DNA from: JBFMFE01 sp040752295
GTDB lineage: Bacteria > UBP15 > UBA6099 > JBFMBQ01
Length of the DNA: 16,636 nucleotides
Assembly: GCA_040752295.1 (NCBI GenBank)
Contig: JBFMFE010000300.1
Span: forward strand, 1-16,636
Reading direction: 5' to 3'
Position 1 is the first letter of the stretch, and every line of letters starts with the position of its first letter. The notes beneath the pieces are model-generated. The model was given only the letters and a program-made list of their open reading frames with translations, searched no databases and was not told the DNA's origin. Positions 6,874-13,389 of this stretch are shown piece by piece. Both the position numbers and the translations under genes were made by a program.

Positions 6874-7761
6874 TCAGCGTTGCGTGAGCCAGAGGCGTAC
6901 GTCGCGGATCACGCGGTCTGCGCCGTCCCAGTTGAAAAGCCCGTGCCCGGCGCCCTCGTAGGTCTTTATCGTCTTGTCATCAGACGCGAGTTTCGCGTGG
7001 AAATCTTCCGCGCCTTTAAGCGAGACGAGCTGGTCGGCTGTTCCCTGGAGGATAAGGGAGGGGAGCCTTATCGCCGGCGCGCACACGGTGAGAATCGTCC
7101 TGAAGTAAGGTGCGATTTTCAGGAGGAGTCTCGGCGAGACGCGCCGCAGCAGCAGCGGGTCCTGTTTCATCTGCTCGAGTCTTTTTGCGTCCGCCGCTGC
7201 TCTGTGCCAGTTCGCTTCGGTGTTGACCCACAGTCCGGAAGGATAGACGAGCGACGGCAGGAGGATTGCGAGGAGCGCCGCCACGTCCTTTGCCGAGGGT
7301 TTCAGATTGGGGCGTATGCCCGCTGCGGCGAGAACGAGGCCGGAGATTTCGGCGGGGAAAAGCCTGGCGCAGTGTATGGCGATGATTCCGCCCATGCTTT
7401 CGCCGAGGAGGAAGAGCGGCGAACCCGGGCGCTCGCGCGCGGCGTGTCTGAGCATCGCGTGCGCGTCGTTCATGAACGTTCCGAAGTCGGCGACGTCGCC
7501 CCGCCTTCCGCCCGAGAGACCGTGTCCGCGGTGGTCCATCGCGTAGACCTCGATTCCGTGTTCCGCGAGGTCTTTGCCCAGCGCTTCGTAGCCGCCGCCG
7601 TGCCCTCCAAGCCCGTGCAGGCATAGAAGCACCTTGCAGGCGCGCTCCCCGGCGGTGGTCCAGCGCCTGAGGAAAAGTTCGACGCCGTCATCTGCGGCGA
7701 CGACGCTCCAGGGACGCGCCGCGAGCCTGCGGAGCTGCTTCACGTCAAAGCCGTCCGGCAT
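6874..7761 (-). CDS. Alpha/beta hydrolase, monoacylglycerol lipase/lysophospholipase type
   Basis: A 295-residue serine hydrolase of the Hydrolase_4/S33 family (PF12146), which includes monoacylglycerol lipases and lysophospholipases (PldB-like). Visible landmarks are the oxyanion-hole HGLGG (49-53), the MDHRGHGLSGG strand-loop (75-85), the nucleophile elbow GESMGG with S122, acid D243 in QGTADQLV and H273 in GAGHGLF, so the triad is complete. A cap region rich in hydrophobic residues lies at about 145-225. There is no signal peptide, so a cytoplasmic enzyme cleaving acyl esters is likely; the exact substrate is not determinable. The start is ATG 7761 with GGAGG six to seven bases upstream. 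It is divergent from the beta-helix acyltransferase gene, and its stop is about 180 bases from ompH, which has its own promoter. Confidence 0.85.
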   Translation of the reverse strand: MPDGFDVKQLRRLAARPWSVVAADDGVELFLRRWTTAGERACKVLLCLHGLGGHGGGYEALGKDLAEHGIEVYAMDHRGHGLSGGRRGDVADFGTFMNDAHAMLRHAARERPGSPLFLLGESMGGIIAIHCARLFPAEISGLVLAAAGIRPNLKPSAKDVAALLAILLPSLVYPSGLWVNTEANWHRAAADAKRLEQMKQDPLLLRRVSPRLLLKIAPYFRTILTVCAPAIRLPSLILQGTADQLVSLKGAEDFHAKLASDDKTIKTYEGAGHGLFNWDGADRVIRDVRLWLTQR

Positions 7762-7814
7762 GATCCCTCCATCGCGCGCTTCGGAACTTTACGTTCTTCG
7801 GGGTCACGATTTTC

Positions 7815-7827
7815 CCGTGATTCACGG
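7815..7827. promoter_or_regulatory. 13-bp palindrome downstream of the hydrolase promoter
   Basis: CCGTGA-T-TCACGG is a perfect dyad placed just after the expected transcript start of the hydrolase gene. A further half-site, GTCACG, lies at 7803-7808. The position suits an operator for a dimeric repressor in the divergent intergenic region. The protein that would bind is unknown. Confidence 0.4.
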
Positions 7828-7839
7828 ATGGTACAGTGG

Positions 7840-7869
7840 AGTATAACATCCGCGCGGGCAGCGCATCAA
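7840..7869 (-). promoter_or_regulatory. Candidate promoter of the hydrolase gene
   Basis: On the minus strand, TTGATG (7869-7864) and TATACT (7845-7840) are separated by 18 bases, matching consensus at 4 and 5 of 6 positions. The transcript would start near 7833, a leader of about 72 bases carrying the CCGTGA/TCACGG dyad. Confidence 0.45.
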
Positions 7870-7909
7870 ACGCCGGCGGAGTGAGCGGACGGCTGTCGTT
7901 CGGCGCCGG

Positions 7910-7938
7910 TTGCGCACAGGTTCTTGTTCGCGTATATT
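7910..7938 (+). promoter_or_regulatory. Candidate promoter of the beta-helix acyltransferase gene
   Basis: TTGCGC at 7910-7915 and TATATT at 7933-7938 are 17 bases apart. The predicted start, about 7945, coincides with the GTG codon at 7946. This leaves essentially no leader and explains the missing Shine-Dalgarno. Confidence 0.4.
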
Positions 7939-7945
7939 TCCCGTC

Positions 7946-8656
7946 GTGGACACTGACGGGGAAGACGCGGAAAAAAGGCTTTCGCCGGAGCGCTATTTCG
8001 ATGTTTCCGGGATGCCGCTTGCGGGGCTGCTGGAGGGGGTGCGGTACGCCTGGGAGATCGTTCCGCGGATAAGGGAGGTTCTGGCTGGTTTTGACGGGTG
8101 GCGCATCGAGGGAGAAGTCGCCCGGGGCGCCCACGTCGAGGGGAAGGTCAGGATGGGCAGGGGGAGCGTCGTGGAGCCGGGCGCGTTCATACAGGGACCC
8201 GCGTATATAGGGGAAGGGGCGGTGATAAGGCACGGCGCGTACGTGCGCGGGGACGTCATAGTGGGTGACGAGTGCGTCGTGGGGCACGCCACGGAGGTGA
8301 AGAACTCCGTTTTCCTGAGGGGCGCGAAGGCGGCGCATTTCGCATACGTCGGCGACAGCGTTCTCGGCGCGGGGGTGAATCTCGGCGCCGGGACGAAACT
8401 GGCGAATTTCAAATTCCGCGCCGGCGGCAGCGAGGTCGTCGTGCGCATCGGGGGAAGGGATTTCCCGACGGGGCTGAGGAAGCTCGGCGCGATACTCGGC
8501 GACGGCGTCGAGTTCGGATGCAACTGTGTCGCGGCGCCGGGCACGCTCGTTGGAAAGAATTCGCTCGTTTACGCCGGGGCTTCCGTGAGCGGCGTCATAC
8601 CGGGAAATTCCATTATCAAGCTGAAACAGACGCTGCACGCGGTGAAGAGGCTCTGA
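7946..8656 (+). CDS. Stand-alone left-handed beta-helix acyltransferase (GlmU C-domain-like)
   Basis: A 236-residue protein made almost entirely of hexapeptide repeats from about residue 50 to 225, as in the C-terminal acetyltransferase half of GlmU and sugar-1-phosphate nucleotidylyltransferases. The block KAAHFAYVGDSVLG with H131 aligns with the catalytic-histidine segment of GlmU (KxGHLxYLGD), followed by GVNLGAGTKLANF as in GlmU NIGAGT. The N-terminal nucleotidyltransferase domain is absent. In its place are about 50 residues with YFDVSGMPLAGLLEGVRYAW, a segment also typical of the linker in thermophile GlmU-like proteins. It likely transfers an acyl group to an amino or hydroxyl sugar nucleotide or phosphate; the substrate is unknown. 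The start is uncertain: TTG 7910 (248 residues) overlaps the -35, so GTG 7946 is preferred. Upstream and divergent is the hydrolase gene. Confidence 0.75.
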   Translation: MDTDGEDAEKRLSPERYFDVSGMPLAGLLEGVRYAWEIVPRIREVLAGFDGWRIEGEVARGAHVEGKVRMGRGSVVEPGAFIQGPAYIGEGAVIRHGAYVRGDVIVGDECVVGHATEVKNSVFLRGAKAAHFAYVGDSVLGAGVNLGAGTKLANFKFRAGGSEVVVRIGGRDFPTGLRKLGAILGDGVEFGCNCVAAPGTLVGKNSLVYAGASVSGVIPGNSIIKLKQTLHAVKRL

Positions 8657-8739
8657 AGCGGGGAAGCGCGGACCCCGCGCCGCTGAAGGTTTTGCCCGGA
8701 TGCGGCTCGAGGTCGGCTTACTCGTATGACCGGGTCTGT

Positions 8740-8745
8740 TATAAT
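8740..8745 (+). promoter_or_regulatory. Candidate -10 box of the acyl-CoA ligase gene
   Basis: A perfect TATAAT lies 41 bases before the ATG at 8787. A weak CTTACT (8717-8722) sits 17 bases upstream as a possible -35. Transcription from here would also cover the overlapping translin gene. Confidence 0.4.
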
Positions 8746-8786
8746 GTACCGAACCGCAACGGGCTGCCCGGACGGGAGGGATAGGG

Positions 8787-10313
8787 ATGCCTGAAACCAT
8801 ACGCGGGGCGATCGAGAAGAACGTCGAGGAGCGCCCGGACAAGCCTTTTCTGCATTTCGAGGACAAGACGTACACGTACGAACGGTTCAACGCGACGGCG
8901 AACCGCGCCGCAAACGCCTTCCTCGGTCTCGGGGTGAAGAAGGGGGAGAAAGTCTGTCTTCTGCTGGGGAACGTTCCGGAATTCCTCTTTTCCTTCTTCG
9001 GCATCACGAAGATCGGGGCGGTGTGCGGTCCGATCAATCCGGCGTGCAAAGCGGACGAGGTGAAATACATGCTCAACCTGTCGGACGCCGTGGTTCTCGT
9101 GGCGGACGAGGCGTTCGACGGGATGATTGAATCCATCCGGGGCGACTGCCCGGCGCTTCGCCGCGTGGTGCTCACGTGCGAGGCGGACCACGCGACGACG
9201 TTGAGCTTCGACCGATTGATAGAGTCCGCTTCCAGTGAAAATCCGCCCGTCGAAGTCGCGCCCGACGACGTTGCGGCGATCATTTACACGTCCGGCACGA
9301 CCGGGAACCCGAAAGGCGTTCTTCTGACTCACGCCAATTACATTTCGGACTCCGAGAGCATCGTGAGACACATCAGGATGACGGACGAGGACCGTTTCAT
9401 GTGCATTCTTCCGCTGTTTCACGTCAACGGGCAGGTGGCGACCACGCTGTCGCCGCTCATCGCCGGCGGAAGCATGGTTCTCGTCCGCAGGTTCAGCGCG
9501 TCCACCTTCTTCGAAAACGTTGATAAGTACAAGCCCACAGCGTTCAGCGCCGTGCCCACGATATACGCGATACTCCTCAACCGCCCCGACGTCGGCGACT
9601 ACGACCTCAGCTCGCTGCGGTTCTGCATCTGCGGCGCGGCGCCCATGCCAGTCGAGGTCTTCAGAAGATTCGAGGAAAAATTCAACGCGAAAATCCTCGA
9701 GGGCTACGGTCTCAGCGAGGGAACGTGCGCGAGCACCGTCAACCCCATCGGCGGTACGAGAAAGGTCGGCTCCATCGGCATCCCCCTCCCGGGGCAGGAT
9801 GTGGAAATCTTCGATGACGGCGACAGACCCCTGCCCGCGGGCGAAAGGGGCGAGATCGTCGTCCGCGGACCCGTCGTGATGAAAGGCTACTACAAGAATC
9901 CCGAAGCCACCGCGGACGCGCTGAAAAACGGCTGGCTACACACAGGAGACATCGGCTACAGGGACGAGGACGGATATTTCTACATCGTCGGAAGGAAGAA
10001 GGAGATGATCATCAGGGGGGGCGAGAACATATATCCGAAGGAGATCGAGGAGGTTCTCTACAAGCACCCCGGGATTGCGGAGGCGGCGGTGTGCGGCGTG
10101 CCGCACGATTTCTACGGCGAGGAGGTAAAGGCATTTGTCGTGCTCAAGGACAGGGAGACGATGACCGAGCAGGAGGTCATTGACTGGTGCAGGGAAAGGC
10201 TCGCCGATTACAAGTGCCCGAAAACAGCGGCGTTCATGAAGGAATTTCCCAAGACCCCCACCGGAAAAATTCAGAAAAGGAAGTTAGTGGAGACCCAATG
10301 GCAGGCGGAATAG
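8787..10313 (+). CDS. Acyl-CoA synthetase (AMP-forming), FadD/CaiC-like
   Basis: A 508-residue member of the ANL adenylation superfamily, activating a carboxylic acid to acyl-AMP and then to acyl-CoA. All core motifs are visible: A3 phosphate-binding YTSGTTGNPKG (167-177), A5 GYGLSEG (306-312), A7 TGD with D388, A8 hinge and DGYFYIVGRKKEMI (395-408), and the A10 lysine K494 in PTGKIQKR. The length is normal for a medium- or long-chain fatty acid or carnitine/crotonobetaine-type ligase; chain length cannot be read from motifs. The start is ATG 8787 with GGGAGGG upstream. The stop at 10313 lies inside the next gene, so the translin is translated from the same message. An acyl-CoA dehydrogenase (14399) and a lipase-like hydrolase (6874) nearby support a role in fatty-acid use. 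Confidence 0.9.
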   Translation: MPETIRGAIEKNVEERPDKPFLHFEDKTYTYERFNATANRAANAFLGLGVKKGEKVCLLLGNVPEFLFSFFGITKIGAVCGPINPACKADEVKYMLNLSDAVVLVADEAFDGMIESIRGDCPALRRVVLTCEADHATTLSFDRLIESASSENPPVEVAPDDVAAIIYTSGTTGNPKGVLLTHANYISDSESIVRHIRMTDEDRFMCILPLFHVNGQVATTLSPLIAGGSMVLVRRFSASTFFENVDKYKPTAFSAVPTIYAILLNRPDVGDYDLSSLRFCICGAAPMPVEVFRRFEEKFNAKILEGYGLSEGTCASTVNPIGGTRKVGSIGIPLPGQDVEIFDDGDRPLPAGERGEIVVRGPVVMKGYYKNPEATADALKNGWLHTGDIGYRDEDGYFYIVGRKKEMIIRGGENIYPKEIEEVLYKHPGIAEAAVCGVPHDFYGEEVKAFVVLKDRETMTEQEVIDWCRERLADYKCPKTAAFMKEFPKTPTGKIQKRKLVETQWQAE

Positions 10314-10960
10314 AAGTGACGAAGGGAATGGAAGGCGTCGTCGGGCGGCTGCGAAGGCACTTCGACGCGGTTGACGGCGAGAGGGAGAAGGTGTTCCACC
10401 GGGCGCGCGACCTCAGGCGCCTGTCCACCCAGGCGATAAGGGCCGTACACAAGGGCAGGATCGATCAGGCGCGGGAGGCGGTCCCGGGACTCGAAGCCCT
10501 TTCCGCCGAACTCTCCGTGAAGGAGGGGGTCTTCCCTTTCGTCGAGGAAGCTCTTCAGGAGTACGCCGAGATGAGGCTTCTGCTCGTTTTCATCGAGGGG
10601 GGCGCATTCCCCGCGCCGGGGGAGATAAGAACCACGGAGCGCGCGTTTCTGCTCGGGCTGGCGGACTGCGTTGGCGAGCTTCGCCGGCACGTTCTGAGGC
10701 TGATCCGCGAGGAGCGCGTGGAAGAGGCGGCGGGCTTCGTGGACGCCATGGAAGACGTGTTTTATGCCCTCATGCAGTTCGACCATCCGGACGGCGTTGT
10801 CCCCGTGCGGCGCAAGCAGGACCAGCTCCGTCCGATAATCGAGCGCACGCGCGCCGAACTCACGATGGTGCAGTCCCAGCTTCGTCTCGAATCGAGATTG
10901 AAAAAGCTCATCCCCGGAAAGAAGCAGCGCACGCGGCGCCGTTCCCGTTTTCCGGATTGA
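10298..10960 (+). CDS. Translin family protein (bacterial)
   Basis: A 220-residue, helix-rich protein matching the translin/TRAX family (PF01997), closest in feel to archaeal members. Diagnostic blocks are LSTQAIRAVHKGRIDQA (42-58), ALQEYAEM (85-92), FLLGLADCVGELRRHVLRL (117-135) and FDHPDGVVPVRRKQDQLRPI with ERTRAEL (161-187). Family knowledge: translins form barrel-like oligomers that bind RNA or ssDNA, and TRAX subunits are Mg-dependent RNases using two Glu and one Asp. The matching positions here look like E88, E91 and D123. The C-terminal tail (201-218) is strongly basic. The start is ATG 10298, with GTGGAG five bases upstream; it overlaps the ligase stop by 16 bases, implying translational coupling. 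Translin is uncommon in bacteria. Its substrate and any link to acyl-CoA metabolism are unknown. Confidence 0.8.
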   Translation: MAGGIEVTKGMEGVVGRLRRHFDAVDGEREKVFHRARDLRRLSTQAIRAVHKGRIDQAREAVPGLEALSAELSVKEGVFPFVEEALQEYAEMRLLLVFIEGGAFPAPGEIRTTERAFLLGLADCVGELRRHVLRLIREERVEEAAGFVDAMEDVFYALMQFDHPDGVVPVRRKQDQLRPIIERTRAELTMVQSQLRLESRLKKLIPGKKQRTRRRSRFPD

Positions 10961-10976
10961 TGCGTTTATCGAAGGG

Positions 10977-11801
10977 CTATTTTTTCTTTTTGTGAGCCGC
11001 GGGGACGGACGCGGCGTCGGAGGGAACATCCCGTGTTTTAGAGTCTTTCGCCCTCGGCAGACAGCCTCTTCCGGCAGACAGCAGCGCCACTCCGGCGGCG
11101 AACAGCCCCGCGCTCAGCCACTGGGCGTACGTCACGCCGCCCCAGCCGACGACGGACGATTCGCCCGCGCGGAAAAACTCGACCGCGAACCGCACCGCTC
11201 CGTAACCCATCATGTAGAACGACAGCATGTCGCCTTCCCGCCGGCGGAACCTCCACAGGAACAAAAGTGCGAAAAAAAGGAGAAGATTCAGTCCCGAGGC
11301 GTAAAGCTGTGCCGGGTGCCGCGCCGCTCCGTCGCCCAGCTCTGGCAGAACCACTGCCCACGGCGCGCGTGACGGTGAACCGTAACAGCACCCGTTCATG
11401 AAACACCCTATCCTCCCCAACGCAGTTCCGAGCGCGAGTCCGGGGAGAAGAGGCTCACCGAACCTGAGCATACCCACCTTTTTCCTCCGGCAGAACCACG
11501 CGACCGCCGCCACGCCCCCCGCTATCCCGCCGTGGATGGACAATCCGCCGAGCTGCACCTGGAGGATTTCGCCGGGTTTAGCGGCGTACGACCCGAAGTC
11601 GAGCAGCACGTAAACGAGCCGCCCCCCCAGTATGCTTGCGGCTATGACGTAAACCGCGGCGTCGAAGACCCAGTCCGGCGGAAGCCCCGCCCGACTCATC
11701 TCGCGCCGCGACCAGAGTATTGCGGCGAGAAACGCGACGGCGAGCATCACGCCGTACGAGTGCACGGCGAAGGGTCCCGCCTGGAAAAGAACCGAGCGCA
11801 T
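10977..11801 (-). CDS. lgt: Prolipoprotein diacylglyceryl transferase Lgt
   Basis: A 274-residue polytopic inner-membrane enzyme that moves a diacylglyceryl group from phosphatidylglycerol to the lipobox cysteine of prolipoproteins, the first lipoprotein maturation step. Recognised by HSYGVML near residue 14, SIHGGI at 88-93, the Lgt signature GRIGCFMNGCCYG at 129-141 and HPAQLY at 162-167, with about seven hydrophobic segments. The signature has CF where E. coli has NF, an accepted variation. The C-terminus ends in an extra hydrophilic tail with four lysines. ATG 11801 follows the stop of the TIM-barrel gene by one base and has no evident Shine-Dalgarno, so coupled translation is likely. It converges on the translin gene with only 16 bases between stops and no visible terminator. 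Confidence 0.92.
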   Translation of the reverse strand: MRSVLFQAGPFAVHSYGVMLAVAFLAAILWSRREMSRAGLPPDWVFDAAVYVIAASILGGRLVYVLLDFGSYAAKPGEILQVQLGGLSIHGGIAGGVAAVAWFCRRKKVGMLRFGEPLLPGLALGTALGRIGCFMNGCCYGSPSRAPWAVVLPELGDGAARHPAQLYASGLNLLLFFALLFLWRFRRREGDMLSFYMMGYGAVRFAVEFFRAGESSVVGWGGVTYAQWLSAGLFAAGVALLSAGRGCLPRAKDSKTRDVPSDAASVPAAHKKKK

Positions 11802-11802
11802 C

Positions 11803-12486
11803 TTACAGCGCGTCCAGAGCCTTCCTGTACCTTTTCACCGATTCGCGGACCGACAGCGAATCGGCGCCGGTCACGACCGCCCCGATCATTATCCCCCTGA
11901 CGCCCGCCATGTGAAGCATTTTCAGCTCCCCCGGCTCGATCCGCTTCTGCGTCGGGACCGTCACCGTTCCGCCGAACCGCCGTGCGACGTCCGCGTAGGC
12001 GTTGAGGTCGCCGACCGAGAGGCGCTCCCCGTATTTTTCGACCGGGATGATCGAAGCCTCAAGGTGCCTCGCGCCGCGCTTCTCGAGGCGCTCCACCGCG
12101 TCCGCGCCGGACCCGGCGCCCACCGCGATCATCTTCTCAAGCCCCTCCAGTTCCCAGTAGCCCTCCGGCATGTGGTGGTCGTAAATGTCGAAAAACGATA
12201 TCCCCATCCCCGACAGCCTCTTCATGTCTTCGACCGAAGCCGGATTTTCCGCCCCCGGCATCACTCCGACCGGGATGGGCACGCACGAGAGTATCTTCTC
12301 CAGGTTTCCTCTCTCCTCGTCGAACGAGCCGAAGCGCGTTCCGGACGCCGGGTGCGTTACGTTCAGGTGCGCCTTCAGCGCGTCCGCCCCCGCCGTCGCC
12401 GCCCCGCGCGCGATTACGGGGTCGTTCGCCGGGAGGCTTACTATCAGAACCATCTTCCGCGATGAAAAGAGTTCCGTAAGCGTCAT
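11803..12486 (-). CDS. Unidentified TIM-barrel-like protein
   Basis: A 227-residue soluble protein I cannot assign to a named enzyme. The pattern of hydrophobic strands each followed by a helix suggests a (beta/alpha)8 barrel: VLIVSL (13-18), GADALKAHLNV (33-43), PIPVGVMPG (70-78), ISFFDIYDHH (86-95), ARHLEASIIP (129-138), GTVTVPTQK (163-171) and GVRGIMIGAVVTG (195-207). The last block resembles the phosphate-binding strand 7-8 region of ribulose-phosphate-binding-type barrels such as NanE, HisA or PcrB, which would suggest a phosphorylated substrate. HPASGTRFGSF (45-55) looks like a conserved family-specific loop. The start ATG 12486 lacks a strong Shine-Dalgarno. It is followed after one base by lgt, so the two are co-transcribed. 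Fold is moderately sure, function unknown. Confidence 0.6.
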   Translation of the reverse strand: MTLTELFSSRKMVLIVSLPANDPVIARGAATAGADALKAHLNVTHPASGTRFGSFDEERGNLEKILSCVPIPVGVMPGAENPASVEDMKRLSGMGISFFDIYDHHMPEGYWELEGLEKMIAVGAGSGADAVERLEKRGARHLEASIIPVEKYGERLSVGDLNAYADVARRFGGTVTVPTQKRIEPGELKMLHMAGVRGIMIGAVVTGADSLSVRESVKRYRKALDAL

Positions 12487-12588
12487 TGTGACGACCGCCG
12501 CCGGCGAGCCGGGCTGCCGGAACGAACCGGCTCCCCCCGAACGCGAATCAGCAGCCGGGCGGACCGCTTTCCCTTCGCCGTGTATCTT

Positions 12589-12617
12589 ATCGTATTCCCT
12601 TCGGGGGATGAAATCAA
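12589..12617 (-). promoter_or_regulatory. Candidate promoter of the TIM-barrel/lgt operon
   Basis: On the minus strand, TTGATT (12617-12612) and TACGAT (12594-12589) are 17 bases apart, each matching consensus at 4 of 6 positions. The leader to ATG 12486 would be about 95 bases. Its -35 lies 16 bases from the -35 of the divergent DUF948-like gene, so the two promoters are back to back. Confidence 0.35.
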
Positions 12618-12633
12618 ATTTTCGGATAAACGC

Positions 12634-12661
12634 TTGAAAAAATCCGCGTAATAAATAAAAT
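12634..12661 (+). promoter_or_regulatory. Candidate promoter of the DUF948/YtxH/HDOD operon
   Basis: TTGAAA at 12634-12639 and TAAAAT at 12656-12661 are 16 bases apart, each matching consensus at 5 of 6 positions. Transcription would begin around 12668, only a few bases before the ATG at 12672, so the first gene would be almost leaderless. Confidence 0.45.
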
Positions 12662-12671
12662 CCTCACGTAC

Positions 12672-13094
12672 ATGGGCGACTCGGCGGTATTTTACGTTCT
12701 GTTGGGCATCATTGCTCTTTCTTTTCTGTTTATCTCCATAACGTTTTTCTGGATAGCGAGAACCCTCGCTTTCTCCACGAATTCGGTCAGGAGACTTGTC
12801 GAGGACGTGGACTCGAGACTGAAGGAAAATCTCGATTCGCTCGACGCTTCGCTCAAGAACGTGAACCGGATGACCGAGCGCGCCGGCGCGTACATGGACC
12901 GGGTTGACGTCATCGTGGGCAATCTCGAACACGCCACCGGAGACGCCCGGACGTCGCTGCACCTCGTTGAGTCCACAATTGCGCCCCTTTTCGCCAACCT
13001 GCATTCCATAATCATGGGAGTGCGCAGGGGCGTCGAGACCTGGTATGCGACGGCGCCGGGCTTGAAGGAGGAACGCCGTGCCGCAGCGGAGTAA
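12672..13094 (+). CDS. DUF948-like single-pass membrane protein
   Basis: A 140-residue protein with one N-terminal membrane helix (about 7-32: FYVLLGIIALSFLFISITFF) and a long amphipathic helical region thereafter, in which TNSVRRLVEDVDSRLKENL and similar heptads suggest a coiled coil. This is the architecture of DUF948 proteins, which have no established biochemical role and, in Firmicutes, often sit beside YtxH stress proteins. No Shine-Dalgarno precedes ATG 12672. It overlaps the next gene by 17 bases, so the three genes to 14261 are one operon. Confidence 0.65.
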   Translation: MGDSAVFYVLLGIIALSFLFISITFFWIARTLAFSTNSVRRLVEDVDSRLKENLDSLDASLKNVNRMTERAGAYMDRVDVIVGNLEHATGDARTSLHLVESTIAPLFANLHSIIMGVRRGVETWYATAPGLKEERRAAAE

Positions 13095-13389
13095 CGCGTC
13101 CTGCGCGAAGCTCTTCAGCATGGGGGCGCTCGCCGGGTTTACCGCCGCCGCGGTCGCCGCGTTCCTGTTTGCGCCCGCCGCCGGCGCGGGGAACAGGGCG
13201 AAAATCGCGGGCGCGATGGAAAAAAGCGCCGGGGCGGTGCAACTGTACGCGCTCCGGGGAATTGACGCCTGCGCCGCCGCCGCCGGTTACGTCCGGTCCT
13301 TCCGGGATAGGGTGGTCGCAGCCGTGAGCGCTGGACTCGAAGAGATGAGAAGGGTTCGCAGGGACATGGAGGAATTCCGCCGTAAATGA
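13078..13389 (+). CDS. YtxH-like small membrane protein
   Basis: A 103-residue protein that starts at GTG 13078, with a strong AAGGAGG six bases upstream inside the preceding gene. The segment FSMGALAGFTAAAVAAFLFAP (about 14-34) is the glycine/alanine membrane helix ending in FAP that marks YtxH-type proteins, although the usual SGxETR tail is only loosely kept (AAGAGNRAKI). The rest is a charged helix ending EEMRRVRRDMEEFRRK. Function is unknown; YtxH relatives are general-stress or envelope proteins. Its stop overlaps the HDOD start by four bases (ATGA). Confidence 0.65.
   Translation: MPQRSNASCAKLFSMGALAGFTAAAVAAFLFAPAAGAGNRAKIAGAMEKSAGAVQLYALRGIDACAAAAGYVRSFRDRVVAAVSAGLEEMRRVRRDMEEFRRK

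Noticed and set aside
7745..9283. Long minus-strand open frame (512 codons) opposite the acyltransferase and acyl-CoA ligase genes
   Set aside because: It is antisense to two genes with clear motifs, has low-complexity Arg/Pro/Ser-rich translation and matches no family; GC-rich third positions create such shadows.
10187..10297. N-terminal extension of the translin gene inside the acyl-CoA ligase
   Set aside because: These 37 codons lie wholly within the ligase gene and have no family match; ATG 10298 has GTGGAG at the right distance and begins just before the translin core.
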